Both the position numbers and the translations under genes were made by a program. Shown in pieces: positions 1 through 6,653 of a DNA stretch of 22,042 nucleotides. How positions within the stretch are numbered: the first letter of the stretch is position 1; each line of letters opens with the position of its first letter. This stretch comes from Solirubrobacteraceae bacterium (lineage in GTDB: Bacteria > Actinomycetota > Thermoleophilia > Solirubrobacterales > Solirubrobacteraceae): NCBI GenBank assembly GCA_016462625.1, contig JAEMSV010000066.1:1-22042 (forward strand), read 5' to 3'. A model generated the notes under the pieces. It was not told where the DNA came from, made no database searches, and saw only the letters and a program-made list of their open reading frames with translations.

Positions 1-990
1 TGGGACGCACCGCTCGCCACCCCGCGCAACCGGCGCACGATGGCGATGCTCGAGCGCAGCTCCTCCGGTCCCGGTCACGCGCAGGCGGTGTTCCAGGCCG
101 CCATGTCCGCCGACGTGCGCGAGGTCCTGCCGCTCGTGCAGGCCCCCACGCGCGTGCTGCACCACCCCGGCCACGCCGCACCGGAGGCCTCGGCGCGGCA
201 CGTCGCGGCGCTCATCCCCAACGCGACGTTCCATCAGCTGCCGTCGTCCGAGCCGCACATGACGCTGGGCTCGTCGCAGGGGCCGCTGTTCGAGCAGCTC
301 ATCCTGGCCGCCGGCAACGGCACGGCCGTCGTGCGGACCGACCGGCAGCTGGCGACGATCCTGTTCACCGACATCGTCGGCTCGACCCAGCAGCTCATCG
401 CGCACGGCGACGCCGCGTGGAGCGTGAAGCTCGAGCAGCACGAGCACCAGATCCGCGAGCAGGTCCACGAGAGCGGTGGCCGGCTGGTGAAGATGATCGG
501 CGACGGCTCGCTGAGCATCTTCACGGCGCCCGCCGCCGCCGTCCGCTGTGCGGAGCAGATCTGCGAGACCGCGGGCGAGCTCGGCATCGAGGTGCGCGCG
601 GGCCTGCACACGGGCGAGTGCGAGCGGCGCCACGGCGACATCAGCGGGCTGGCGGTGAACATCGCCGCGCGGGTCGCGGCGGCGGCAAAGCCCTCCGAGG
701 TGCTGGTGTCCCAGACGGTCGCCGACCTCGTCATGGGTTCGGGCCTGAACTTCGCGCCACGGGGCGCCTACGAGCTGCGCGGCATGCCCGAGCGGTGGGA
801 GCTGCTCGCGCTCAGCGGCGAGGACCTCGAGGCCGTGACCTTCGACCCGTCCCCCTGCCGGATGCACCGGGCCGACAAGCTGCGGATCGGCGCGGCGCGC
901 CGGGCGCCCCAGCTCATGCGCCGCTTTCACCGCTGGGAGACGCAGAGCCTGCGCCGCCTGACGCGGGGCAGCAGCCCGAGCGCCACGTAG
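1..990 (+). CDS. Alpha/beta-hydrolase-like/class III adenylate or guanylate cyclase fusion (5' truncated by window)
   Basis: The frame is open from base 1, so the N-terminus lies outside the window. Numbering from the ATG at 40, residues 1-90 resemble the last strands of an alpha/beta hydrolase (PTRVL at 37-41, RHVAALIP at 53-60). Residues 104-260 are a class III nucleotidyl cyclase domain that makes cyclic nucleotide from NTP. The catalytic set looks complete: metal ligands D111 (LFTDIVGST) and D155 (IGDG), base-selecting K151 and D200, and transition-state N207 and R211 (NIAAR). Lys/Asp at the base-selecting positions is the adenylate-cyclase pattern. The hydrolase part appears degenerate, because the usual Asp after the PTLVLH strand and the DH of the catalytic His loop are replaced (HHPGH, SEPHM). 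It may therefore be a ligand-sensing module; that is inference. A basic tail of about 50 residues follows. The stop lies 13 bases before the TetR gene, which suggests co-transcription. Confidence 0.88.
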   Translation, partial: WDAPLATPRNRRTMAMLERSSSGPGHAQAVFQAAMSADVREVLPLVQAPTRVLHHPGHAAPEASARHVAALIPNATFHQLPSSEPHMTLGSSQGPLFEQLILAAGNGTAVVRTDRQLATILFTDIVGSTQQLIAHGDAAWSVKLEQHEHQIREQVHESGGRLVKMIGDGSLSIFTAPAAAVRCAEQICETAGELGIEVRAGLHTGECERRHGDISGLAVNIAARVAAAAKPSEVLVSQTVADLVMGSGLNFAPRGAYELRGMPERWELLALSGEDLEAVTFDPSPCRMHRADKLRIGAARRAPQLMRRFHRWETQSLRRLTRGSSPSAT

Positions 991-1007
991 TGTTCGCCAC
1001 GTAGTGT
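981..1007 (+). repeat. 13-bp tandem direct repeat spanning stop and start codons
   Basis: CGCCACGTAGTGT occurs at 981-993 and again at 995-1007, separated by one base. The first copy carries the TAG that ends the cyclase gene. The second copy supplies the GTG used as the start of the TetR gene. It looks like a small local duplication that set the present gene boundary. Confidence 0.85.
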
Positions 1008-1714
1008 CCGAACCGGAATACGAGATCGACGCGCCGCTGATCGAGGAGGTCTTCCGCCTCACGAACTCGGACGAGCGAACGGCGCTGCCCCGCCACCGGC
1101 ACGACCTCACGCGCGAGCAGGTCGAGACGGTCCAGCGGGCGCGCATCATCGTGGCGACGGCCGAGGTCGTGACCGACGTCGGGTACGCGGAGGCCTCGTC
1201 GAAGGCGATCATCGATCGCGCCGGGGTCTCGAGCAAGACCTTCTACGCGCTGTTCGGCGACAAGGAGTCGGCGTTCTTCGCGGGGTTCACCCTGCTCGAC
1301 GGACCGCTCGTCGCGATCGCCCGCAACCCGCCGCACCCGGAGAACCCGCGGCAGACGACGCGCGACGGCATCGGCGCGTTTCTCCAGCAGCTGGCCGCCG
1401 CCCCGCTCTTCGCCCGGCTGCGGCTCGTCGAGGGGCCCGGCGCCGGCAAGCGGGCGATGCTCCGCGAGCACGAGATCTTCCAGGAGTTCGTCCGCGCGTT
1501 CGTCGTGGTCATCGAGGCGGCGCGCGAGAAGGATCCGCGGATCACGGTCCCGCCGAACGACGTCCTCATGCTCCTGATGGGCGGCATCCGCACGACGATC
1601 GCCCACCACCTGGTCGAACACAGCGCCGAGACCCTCCCTAGCCTCCAGCCGACGATCGTCGAATCGATCGAGCGCATCGTCTACGGCGCCGTCCCGGAGC
1701 TGCCGGGCGGCTGA
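1004..1714 (+). CDS. TetR/AcrR-family transcriptional regulator
   Basis: This is a predicted one-component repressor of 236 residues. Residues 43-90 form the TetR DNA-binding domain: a helix with ARIIVATAEVV, then the helix-turn-helix SSKAIIDRAGVSSKTFYALFGDKESAF, here as residues 65-91. The remainder is a helical ligand-binding and dimerisation domain (residues 100-230) with no recognisable specificity. A polar N-terminal extension of about 35 residues precedes the HTH. The GTG start at 1004 is the first in-frame start after the cyclase stop and has no clear Shine-Dalgarno sequence, so translation may be coupled to the upstream gene. The stop TGA overlaps the first base of a perfect inverted repeat (1714-1771) that leads into the alcohol dehydrogenase gene. 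That repeat is a natural candidate for its operator. The regulated ligand is unknown. Confidence 0.92.
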   Translation: MSEPEYEIDAPLIEEVFRLTNSDERTALPRHRHDLTREQVETVQRARIIVATAEVVTDVGYAEASSKAIIDRAGVSSKTFYALFGDKESAFFAGFTLLDGPLVAIARNPPHPENPRQTTRDGIGAFLQQLAAAPLFARLRLVEGPGAGKRAMLREHEIFQEFVRAFVVVIEAAREKDPRITVPPNDVLMLLMGGIRTTIAHHLVEHSAETLPSLQPTIVESIERIVYGAVPELPGG

Positions 1715-1771
1715 TGATTGGTTCCGCGACCGGGTGGTGCGGCCGCATCGGCCGGTCGCGGAACCAATCAT
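1714..1771. repeat. Perfect 20-bp inverted repeat, candidate TetR operator
   Basis: ATGATTGGTTCCGCGACCGG (1714-1733) is repeated exactly as its reverse complement at 1752-1771, with an 18-base spacer. Each arm contains a 12-bp imperfect dyad of the form GGTNNCGNNACC (1720-1731 and 1754-1765), centred 34 bp apart. The spacer holds CGGCCG twice around CAT. The second arm ends one base before a TAGCGT box (1773-1778) ahead of the alcohol dehydrogenase start. Both an operator for the adjacent TetR protein and a strong RNA hairpin between the two genes fit. No T-run follows, so a classical terminator is less likely. Confidence 0.8.
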
Positions 1772-1772
1772 C

Positions 1773-1778
1773 TAGCGT
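1773..1778 (+). promoter_or_regulatory. Candidate -10 box for leaderless alcohol dehydrogenase transcript
   Basis: TAGCGT lies 7 bases before the ATG at 1786 and directly behind the inverted repeat. No Shine-Dalgarno sequence is present, so a leaderless mRNA is plausible. No convincing -35 hexamer is seen. Confidence 0.4.
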
Positions 1779-1785
1779 CCCGTCC

Positions 1786-2844
1786 ATGGCCACCTCCCTC
1801 CCCGCCCGCGGCTGGGCCGCGCAGGCCGCCGACGCCGAGCTCGCCCCGATCAGCTTCGCGCGCCGCGCGCCGCACCCGCAGGACGTCGTCATCGACATCG
1901 AGTGGTGCGGGATCTGCCACTCCGACCTGCACACCGCGCGCAACGAGTGGCACAACACGGTCTACCCGGCGCTGCCCGGCCACGAGATCGTCGGCAAGGT
2001 GCGCGAAGTCGGCGCCGAGGTCGCGGGCTTCGCGGTGGGCGACACCGTGGGCGTGGGCTGCATCGTCGACTCGTGCCGCGAGTGCGCGTCCTGCAAGGAG
2101 GGCCAGGAGCAGTACTGCCCGCGGGGCACCTACACGTACAACTCGCCCGACCCCGACTTCGAGCACGCGACGTTCGGCGGCTACTCGAGCACGATCGTCG
2201 TCGACCAGCGCTTCGTCCTGAGCATCCCCGACACGCTGGACCCGGCCGCGGCCGCGCCGATCCTGTGCGCCGGGATCACGATGTGGTCGCCGCTCACGCT
2301 GTACGGCGCCGGGCACGGAACGAAGGTGGGCATCGCCGGCTTCGGCGGCCTCGGGTCGATGGGGATCAAGCTCGCGAAGGCGCTCGGCGCCGAGGTCGTC
2401 GCGATCACGCGCAGCGCCGCCAAGGCTGAGCACGCGCGCGCAGCGGGCGCCGACGACGTCCTCGTCTCGTCCGACCCGGCCGAGCTCAAGCGCTTCCGCG
2501 GCAAGCTCGACCTGATCGTCGACACCATCCCCGTCGGCCACCCCGTCGACCCGTACCTGAAGCTGCTGGGAACCGGCGGCGCGCTCGTCATCGTCGGCGC
2601 GATCGAGCCGCTGTCCGACGGCGTCGACGCGCGGCTGCTCGTCCAGCGCCGCCGCACGCTCACGGGCTCGCTGATCGGAGGCCTGCCCGAGACCCAGAAG
2701 CTCCTGGACTTCTGCGGCGCCCACGGGATCACCTCCGACATCGAGAAGATCCCCGTGACCGAGATCAACGCCGCGTACGAGCGCATGGCGGCGGGCCAGC
2801 TCGACTTCCGCTACGTCATCGACATGTCGACGCTCGCGCCATAG
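1786..2844 (+). CDS. Zinc-dependent NAD(P) alcohol dehydrogenase (YahK/cinnamyl-alcohol type)
   Basis: This is a medium-chain dehydrogenase of 352 residues, predicted to interconvert primary alcohols or aldehydes with a nicotinamide cofactor in the cytosol. The catalytic zinc ligands are C41 (CGICHSDLH), H66-E67 (PGHEIVG) and C161 (ILCAGITMWSP). The structural zinc cysteines are C97, C100, C103 and C111. The Rossmann loop is GFGGLGSMG (185-193). The TRS after the next strand suggests NADP preference (inference). The overall pattern matches the YahK/AdhC subgroup of aldehyde reductases. The frame is open back to an ATG at 1714, but those 24 extra codons translate the inverted repeat. The family N-terminus (ARGWAAQ) begins just after the ATG at 1786, so that start is chosen. 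It is the first gene of a four-gene cluster behind the TetR regulator. Confidence 0.93.
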   Translation: MATSLPARGWAAQAADAELAPISFARRAPHPQDVVIDIEWCGICHSDLHTARNEWHNTVYPALPGHEIVGKVREVGAEVAGFAVGDTVGVGCIVDSCRECASCKEGQEQYCPRGTYTYNSPDPDFEHATFGGYSSTIVVDQRFVLSIPDTLDPAAAAPILCAGITMWSPLTLYGAGHGTKVGIAGFGGLGSMGIKLAKALGAEVVAITRSAAKAEHARAAGADDVLVSSDPAELKRFRGKLDLIVDTIPVGHPVDPYLKLLGTGGALVIVGAIEPLSDGVDARLLVQRRRTLTGSLIGGLPETQKLLDFCGAHGITSDIEKIPVTEINAAYERMAAGQLDFRYVIDMSTLAP

Positions 2845-2859
2845 GGGAGGATGCCCGGC

Positions 2860-3450
2860 ATGGAGCCCTCCCTCGAGGAGCTGCGCGCGCTCGTCCCGCC
2901 GCGCGGCCCCGCTGAACCCCGCATCGCCCCGGGCCGCCGGGCCGACATCGGCGCCCTGAACTGGATCGTCGCGGCGGTCGCCGGCCGCGTCGCCGGTACC
3001 GGCCCGATGAACATCTTCACCACGCTCGGGCGCCACCGGTCCCTCTTCCGGCGCTGGCTGATCTTCGCGGGCGCGCTGATGCCCGGCGGCAAGCTCCCGC
3101 GGGCCGACAGCGAGCTCGTCATCCTCCGCGTCGCCGTGAACACCGGCGCTGCGTACGAGTGGCACCAGCACGTGCTGCTCGGCCAGAAAGCCGGGCTGCC
3201 GGCCGACCGGATCGCGGCCGTCGTCGACGGACCGACCGCCGGTGGGTGGACCCCGCGGCAGGAGGCGCTGCTGCACTGCTGCGACGAGCTGCACGCCGTC
3301 CAGCTCCTCAGCGACGAGACGTGGGCCGAGCTCCGCGCCGCCGGCCTCTCCGACCGCGACCTCGTCGAGCTGCTGATGCTCGTCGGCGCATACGAGGGAC
3401 TGGCGATGGCGCTGAACGGGCTCGGGGTACAGGTCGAACGTCCCCGCTAA
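2860..3450 (+). CDS. Carboxymuconolactone decarboxylase (CMD/AhpD-fold) family protein
   Basis: This helical protein of 196 residues has the CMD-family core: SELVILRVAVNTGAAYEWHQH (about residues 84-104), with the EWxxH signature, followed by a second helical pair (about 130-190). The CxxC redox pair of AhpD peroxidases is absent. A thiol peroxidase role is therefore unlikely, and the substrate is unknown. Members of this type often sit beside dehydrogenases in catabolic clusters, as here. The start is taken at ATG 2860 because the Shine-Dalgarno sequence GGGGAGG (2844-2850) sits 9 bases before it. The in-frame ATG at 2851 would directly abut that site. The gap from the alcohol dehydrogenase stop is 15 bases, which implies a shared transcript. 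Confidence 0.85.
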   Translation: MEPSLEELRALVPPRGPAEPRIAPGRRADIGALNWIVAAVAGRVAGTGPMNIFTTLGRHRSLFRRWLIFAGALMPGGKLPRADSELVILRVAVNTGAAYEWHQHVLLGQKAGLPADRIAAVVDGPTAGGWTPRQEALLHCCDELHAVQLLSDETWAELRAAGLSDRDLVELLMLVGAYEGLAMALNGLGVQVERPR

Positions 3451-3471
3451 ACCACTCGACAGGAGCACGAC

Positions 3472-4236
3472 ATGGCAGAGCGACTTGACGGCACCGTGGC
3501 GCTGGTCACCGGCGCGAGCAGCGGGATCGGGGAGGCGACCGCGAAGGCACTCGCCTCACAGGGCGCCGCGGTCGCCCTCGCGGCGCGGCGCAAGGACCGG
3601 CTCGACGCGCTCGTCGGCGAGATCGAGAGCGCAGGCGGCAAGGCGCTCGCCATCGAGGCGGACGTCACCGACCGCGACCAGGCGACCGGCGCCGTGTCGA
3701 CGACGGTCGAGCAGCTCGGGCGGCTCGACACGGTCATCAACAACGCGGGCGTCATGCTGCTCGGCCCGATCGTCGACGCGCCGGTCGAGGAGTGGGACCG
3801 CATGGTCGAGCTGAACCTCCAGGGCCTGCTCTACGTCGCCCACGCCGCGCTGCCGCACCTGCTCACCGCCGCCGAGGACGGGCCGCGCAAGGTCGCCGAC
3901 CTCATCAACATCTCGTCGGTCGCGGGCCGCCAGGCCCGGGCCGGATCAGGCGTCTACAACCTGACCAAGCACGGCGTGGGCGCGTTCAGCGAATCGCTGC
4001 GCCAGGAGGTCACGCAGCGGCACGTGCGGGTCTCCCTCGTCGAGCCGGGCGCCGTCGCCACCGAGCTGACCGACCACCTGCGCCCCGAGATCAAGGAGGT
4101 CGTCGGCAAGCGCTTCGCCGGCATGGAGCGCCTCGAGTCCGAGGACATCGCCGACGCGATCGCCTACATCGTCACCCGCCGCCGGCACGTGGCCATCAAC
4201 GAGGTGCTAATCCGCCCGACGGAGCAGCAGGGTTGA
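3472..4236 (+). CDS. Classical short-chain dehydrogenase/reductase
   Basis: This SDR oxidoreductase of 254 residues is a cytosolic, NAD(P)-dependent enzyme acting on an unknown alcohol or ketone. The cofactor motif is TGASSGIG (13-20), with R39-R40 after the second strand favouring NADPH. NNAG is at 90-93, the catalytic N is in ELN (N115), Ser is in INISSVAG (about S148), and the YxxxK pair is Y162 and K166 (YNLTK). The sequence resembles the YdfG/clavaldehyde-dehydrogenase-like broad-specificity SDRs. A good AGGAG ribosome site (3461-3465) lies 6 bases before the ATG, and the gap from the CMD gene is 21 bases. Its stop overlaps the start of the next gene. Together these place it inside the operon led by the alcohol dehydrogenase. 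Confidence 0.93.
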   Translation: MAERLDGTVALVTGASSGIGEATAKALASQGAAVALAARRKDRLDALVGEIESAGGKALAIEADVTDRDQATGAVSTTVEQLGRLDTVINNAGVMLLGPIVDAPVEEWDRMVELNLQGLLYVAHAALPHLLTAAEDGPRKVADLINISSVAGRQARAGSGVYNLTKHGVGAFSESLRQEVTQRHVRVSLVEPGAVATELTDHLRPEIKEVVGKRFAGMERLESEDIADAIAYIVTRRRHVAINEVLIRPTEQQG

Positions 4237-5411
4237 GCGGCACCGCCGCCCGCATCGCGCCGGTCCTGCGCGACGACACCGCGCGGGTCACGCCGCTCGA
4301 GCTGTTCTTCGACCTCGTCTTCGTCCTCGCGCTGACCCAGTGCACCGCGCTGATGGCGCACGAGCCGACGTGGGAGGGCCTGGCGAAGGGCCTGCTCGTC
4401 CTCGCGCTGCTGTGGTGGGCGTGGGTGGGCTACGCGTGGATGACGAGCGTCGTCGATCCCGAGGAGGGCGCTGTTCGGTTCGTGATGTTCGCGGCGATGG
4501 CGGCGCTGCTCGTCGTCGCGCTGTGCGTCCCCGAGGCGTTCAGCGAGCGCGCGCTGCTGTTCGCCGTCGCGTACGCGGGCGTGCGCGCCGCGCAGGTCGT
4601 CCTGCTCTACCTCGGCGGGCGCGAGGACCCGAAGATGCGCGCGGCGGTCAAGGGGCTCGCGGTGACCTCGGCGATCGGCAGCGCGCTGATCATCGGCGCG
4701 TCGTTCCTCGATCACGAGCTCCAGGGCGCGATCTGGCTCATCGCGCTGACGATCGACATCGGCGGCCCGCTCCTCTACGGCCAGGACGGCTGGCACATCT
4801 CGGCCGGCCACTTCGCCGAGCGGCACGGACTGATCCTGATCATCGCGCTCGGTGAGTCGATCGTCGCGATCGGCGTCGGTGCCGAGGGGATCGAGATCGG
4901 CGCCGGGGAGGTGACCGCGGCGGTGCTCGGCATGGCGATCGCGGCGGCCCTGTGGTGGCTGTACTTCGACGTCGTCGCCCTGGTCGCCGAGCGGCGGCTG
5001 GTGAACGCCGCCCCCGGCCGCGAGCAGAACACGATCGCGCGGGACTCGTTCTCCTACCTGCACCTGCCGATGATCGCGGGGATCGTGCTGTCGGCGCTGG
5101 GCCTGAAGAAGACGCTCGGGCACGTCGACGACGCGCTGAAGATCGAGATCGCGACGGCGCTGTTCGGCGGGATCGCCATGTACCTGCTCGCGCACGTCGC
5201 GTTCCGGTGGCGCAACGTCGGCCGGTTCAGCACGCAGCGGCTCGTCGTCGCCCTCGTGCTGCTCGCGCTCATCGCGGTGGGCACCGAGGTCGACGCGCTC
5301 GTGAGCATCGGGATCGTCGCCGCGGTCCTGTGGGCGCTGATCGCCTACGAGACCTGGCGCTTCGCCGACCTGCGCGACCGGCTGCGGCACGAGCACCACC
5401 ACCCCGCATAG
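4233..5411 (+). CDS. Low-temperature-requirement A (LtrA) family membrane protein
   Basis: This polytopic membrane protein has 392 residues and about ten to twelve hydrophobic segments. The LtrA signature is clear at the N-terminus: TPLELFFDLVFVLALTQ (residues 20-36). The family motif around GHFAERHGLILIIALGESIVAIG lies near residues 192-214. LtrA proteins are named for a Listeria locus needed for growth in the cold, but their biochemical role is not established. No ATG or GTG fits the conserved N-terminus. The TTG at 4233 overlaps the SDR stop (TTGA), which implies translational coupling and places LtrA as the last gene of the cluster. The C-terminus ends in a His-rich tail (HEHHHPA). A membrane protein coupled to soluble redox enzymes could be a transporter or sensor for the same compound; that is inference. 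Confidence 0.88.
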   Translation: MSGTAARIAPVLRDDTARVTPLELFFDLVFVLALTQCTALMAHEPTWEGLAKGLLVLALLWWAWVGYAWMTSVVDPEEGAVRFVMFAAMAALLVVALCVPEAFSERALLFAVAYAGVRAAQVVLLYLGGREDPKMRAAVKGLAVTSAIGSALIIGASFLDHELQGAIWLIALTIDIGGPLLYGQDGWHISAGHFAERHGLILIIALGESIVAIGVGAEGIEIGAGEVTAAVLGMAIAAALWWLYFDVVALVAERRLVNAAPGREQNTIARDSFSYLHLPMIAGIVLSALGLKKTLGHVDDALKIEIATALFGGIAMYLLAHVAFRWRNVGRFSTQRLVVALVLLALIAVGTEVDALVSIGIVAAVLWALIAYETWRFADLRDRLRHEHHHPA

Positions 5412-5450
5412 GGTCACCGTGTCCCGTTTCCACGAGGAAGGAGCCCAGTA

Positions 5451-5927
5451 ATGGGTTATTCCGTCGTTCGCCGTGCCGCCGCCGTACTCGTCGTCGCCTG
5501 GGGGATCGCCGCCGCCGTCGCGGCGCCATCCGCTCAGGCGGCGTGGTCGCTGCCGAAGTACACGCCGATCACCGTCGAGGCCAAGAACCCCGCGACCGGG
5601 CAGTACCAGAGCAGTCCGGGAGGCCTGCTGGTCGGCAGCGCGCTCGACCCGGCCGTGTGGCCCGCCGGACTGCGCAAGACCACCTGGCTGCTCCGTCCGG
5701 CCAACGGCCTCCTGACGCCCAACTGTGGGGTCGACGCGGCCTCGACCTGGAGCAACAACAAGTGGCTGGGCAACCTCAGCCCGGCCCTGTTCATGTACAC
5801 GACGCCGTTCGTCGACCTGTTCATCACCTTCCGCTGCGACGGGCATCTCGGGCCGTCCCACGCCACGTACAACGTCCTCGTCCCCGCAGGCACCATCGAC
5901 GCCCGCCTCATCAACACGTGGTACTAG
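5451..5927 (+). CDS. Small secreted protein of unknown function
   Basis: I do not recognise the family. The 158-residue product starts with a clear Sec signal peptide: RR at 7-8, a hydrophobic stretch at about 9-25, and a likely cleavage after AQA at residue 30. The mature part, about 128 residues, is rich in Trp, Asn and Thr. It has only two cysteines (C92 and C129), which could form one disulphide. The strand-rich pattern suggests a small extracellular beta domain. A strong purine-rich ribosome site (GGAAGGAG, about 5436-5443) precedes the ATG. The gap from LtrA is 39 bases, so it may be read through from the upstream operon. A GC-rich hairpin follows it at 5937-5953. Confidence 0.75.
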   Translation: MGYSVVRRAAAVLVVAWGIAAAVAAPSAQAAWSLPKYTPITVEAKNPATGQYQSSPGGLLVGSALDPAVWPAGLRKTTWLLRPANGLLTPNCGVDAASTWSNNKWLGNLSPALFMYTTPFVDLFITFRCDGHLGPSHATYNVLVPAGTIDARLINTWY

Positions 5928-5936
5928 CGGTGCACA

Positions 5937-5953
5937 GCCGCGCGCAGCGCGGC
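5937..5953 (+). terminator. GC-rich hairpin, possible terminator without U-tract
   Basis: GCCGCGC-GCA-GCGCGGC is a perfect 7-bp stem with a 3-base loop, ten bases after the stop of the small secreted protein. No T-run follows. Hairpins without U-tracts are described as terminators in actinobacteria, but function here is inferred. Confidence 0.35.
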
Positions 5954-6069
5954 GTATGACCGGATGAGGGCGGCGCGCTCGGCTGGGACTCGGCGGCCGT
6001 CGAGCTCGCAGCCCTCATCTGCGGCCGATCCTCCCACGCGCACCGTTCGGGACGACGAAGGTCCGGCAG

Positions 6070-6609
6070 ATGCAGCAGGATGTGCCGATGCCCGACGGGG
6101 AACCGGACATCAAGCTGACCAGCATGTCGTACGTCGTCCTGGGCCTCGTCGCCCAGCTCAAGACGGCCACGCCGTACGACCTCAAGCGCGCCGTGGAGCT
6201 CACGGTGTCGAACTTCTGGCCCACGCCACACACGACGTTGTACGCCGAGCCCGCGCGGCTCGCGGGCGCCGGGTACCTCGAGGAGGACCAGGAGGAGGGC
6301 GGCCGGCGGCGCAAGAGCTACACGATCACGCCGAAGGGCCGTGCGGCGCTGGAGCAGTGGCTCGCCGACGAGGACGCCTCGCCACCCGTGATGTACGACG
6401 AGGGCATGTTGAAGGTCTTCTTCGGCGCCGATCCCGAACCGCTCGCGGCGCGCAAGCGCGAGTGGCACGCCCAGCAGCTCGCCACGCTGGAGACCTACCT
6501 CGAGGCCGTCCGGGCGAGCGGCGACCTGCCAGGCGCCGAGCGGGTCCTGGTGTTCGGCACCGCGCTGCACCGCGCGATGATCGAGCTGCAGAGCGCTGCG
6601 CTCGACTGA
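6070..6609 (+). CDS. PadR-family transcriptional regulator
   Basis: This 179-residue protein has an N-terminal PadR winged helix-turn-helix. LTSMSYVVLGLVAQL (16-30) is the first helix. TPYDLKRAVE and FWPTPHTTLYAEPARLAGAGYL (about 34-70) form the recognition part. The wing is RRKSYTITPKGRAAL (80-94). The C-terminal half (about 100-179) is a helical dimerisation region of the PadR type. PadR proteins usually repress nearby detoxification or transport genes. The aldehyde dehydrogenase starts 44 bases downstream on the same strand and is the obvious partner. The ATG at 6070 has a weak AAGG upstream. The in-frame ATG at 6088 has AGCAGGA 7 bases before it and is an equally good start. The canonical PadR operator ATGT-N8-ACAT was not seen in the upstream gap. 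Confidence 0.88.
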   Translation: MQQDVPMPDGEPDIKLTSMSYVVLGLVAQLKTATPYDLKRAVELTVSNFWPTPHTTLYAEPARLAGAGYLEEDQEEGGRRRKSYTITPKGRAALEQWLADEDASPPVMYDEGMLKVFFGADPEPLAARKREWHAQQLATLETYLEAVRASGDLPGAERVLVFGTALHRAMIELQSAALD

Positions 6610-6653
6610 CGTCTCGATAGCCTTCGGCGGACCAGACACCGGAGGCACCAGAC

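Noticed and set aside
1714..1785. Upstream ATG for the alcohol dehydrogenase overlapping the TetR stop (ATGA)
   Set aside because: The 24 extra codons simply translate the inverted repeat, and family alignment begins just after the ATG at 1786.
1768..3468. Long minus-strand open frame opposite the ADH-CMD genes
   Set aside because: The composition is that of an antisense shadow (Arg, Asp, Glu, Val-rich). The plus strand carries complete zinc-site and CMD motifs.
5963..6019. GATGAGGGC/GCCCTCATC inverted repeat before the PadR gene as an operator
   Set aside because: The arms are 9 bases with a 39-base loop and do not resemble the PadR ATGT-N8-ACAT site. Too weak to call.
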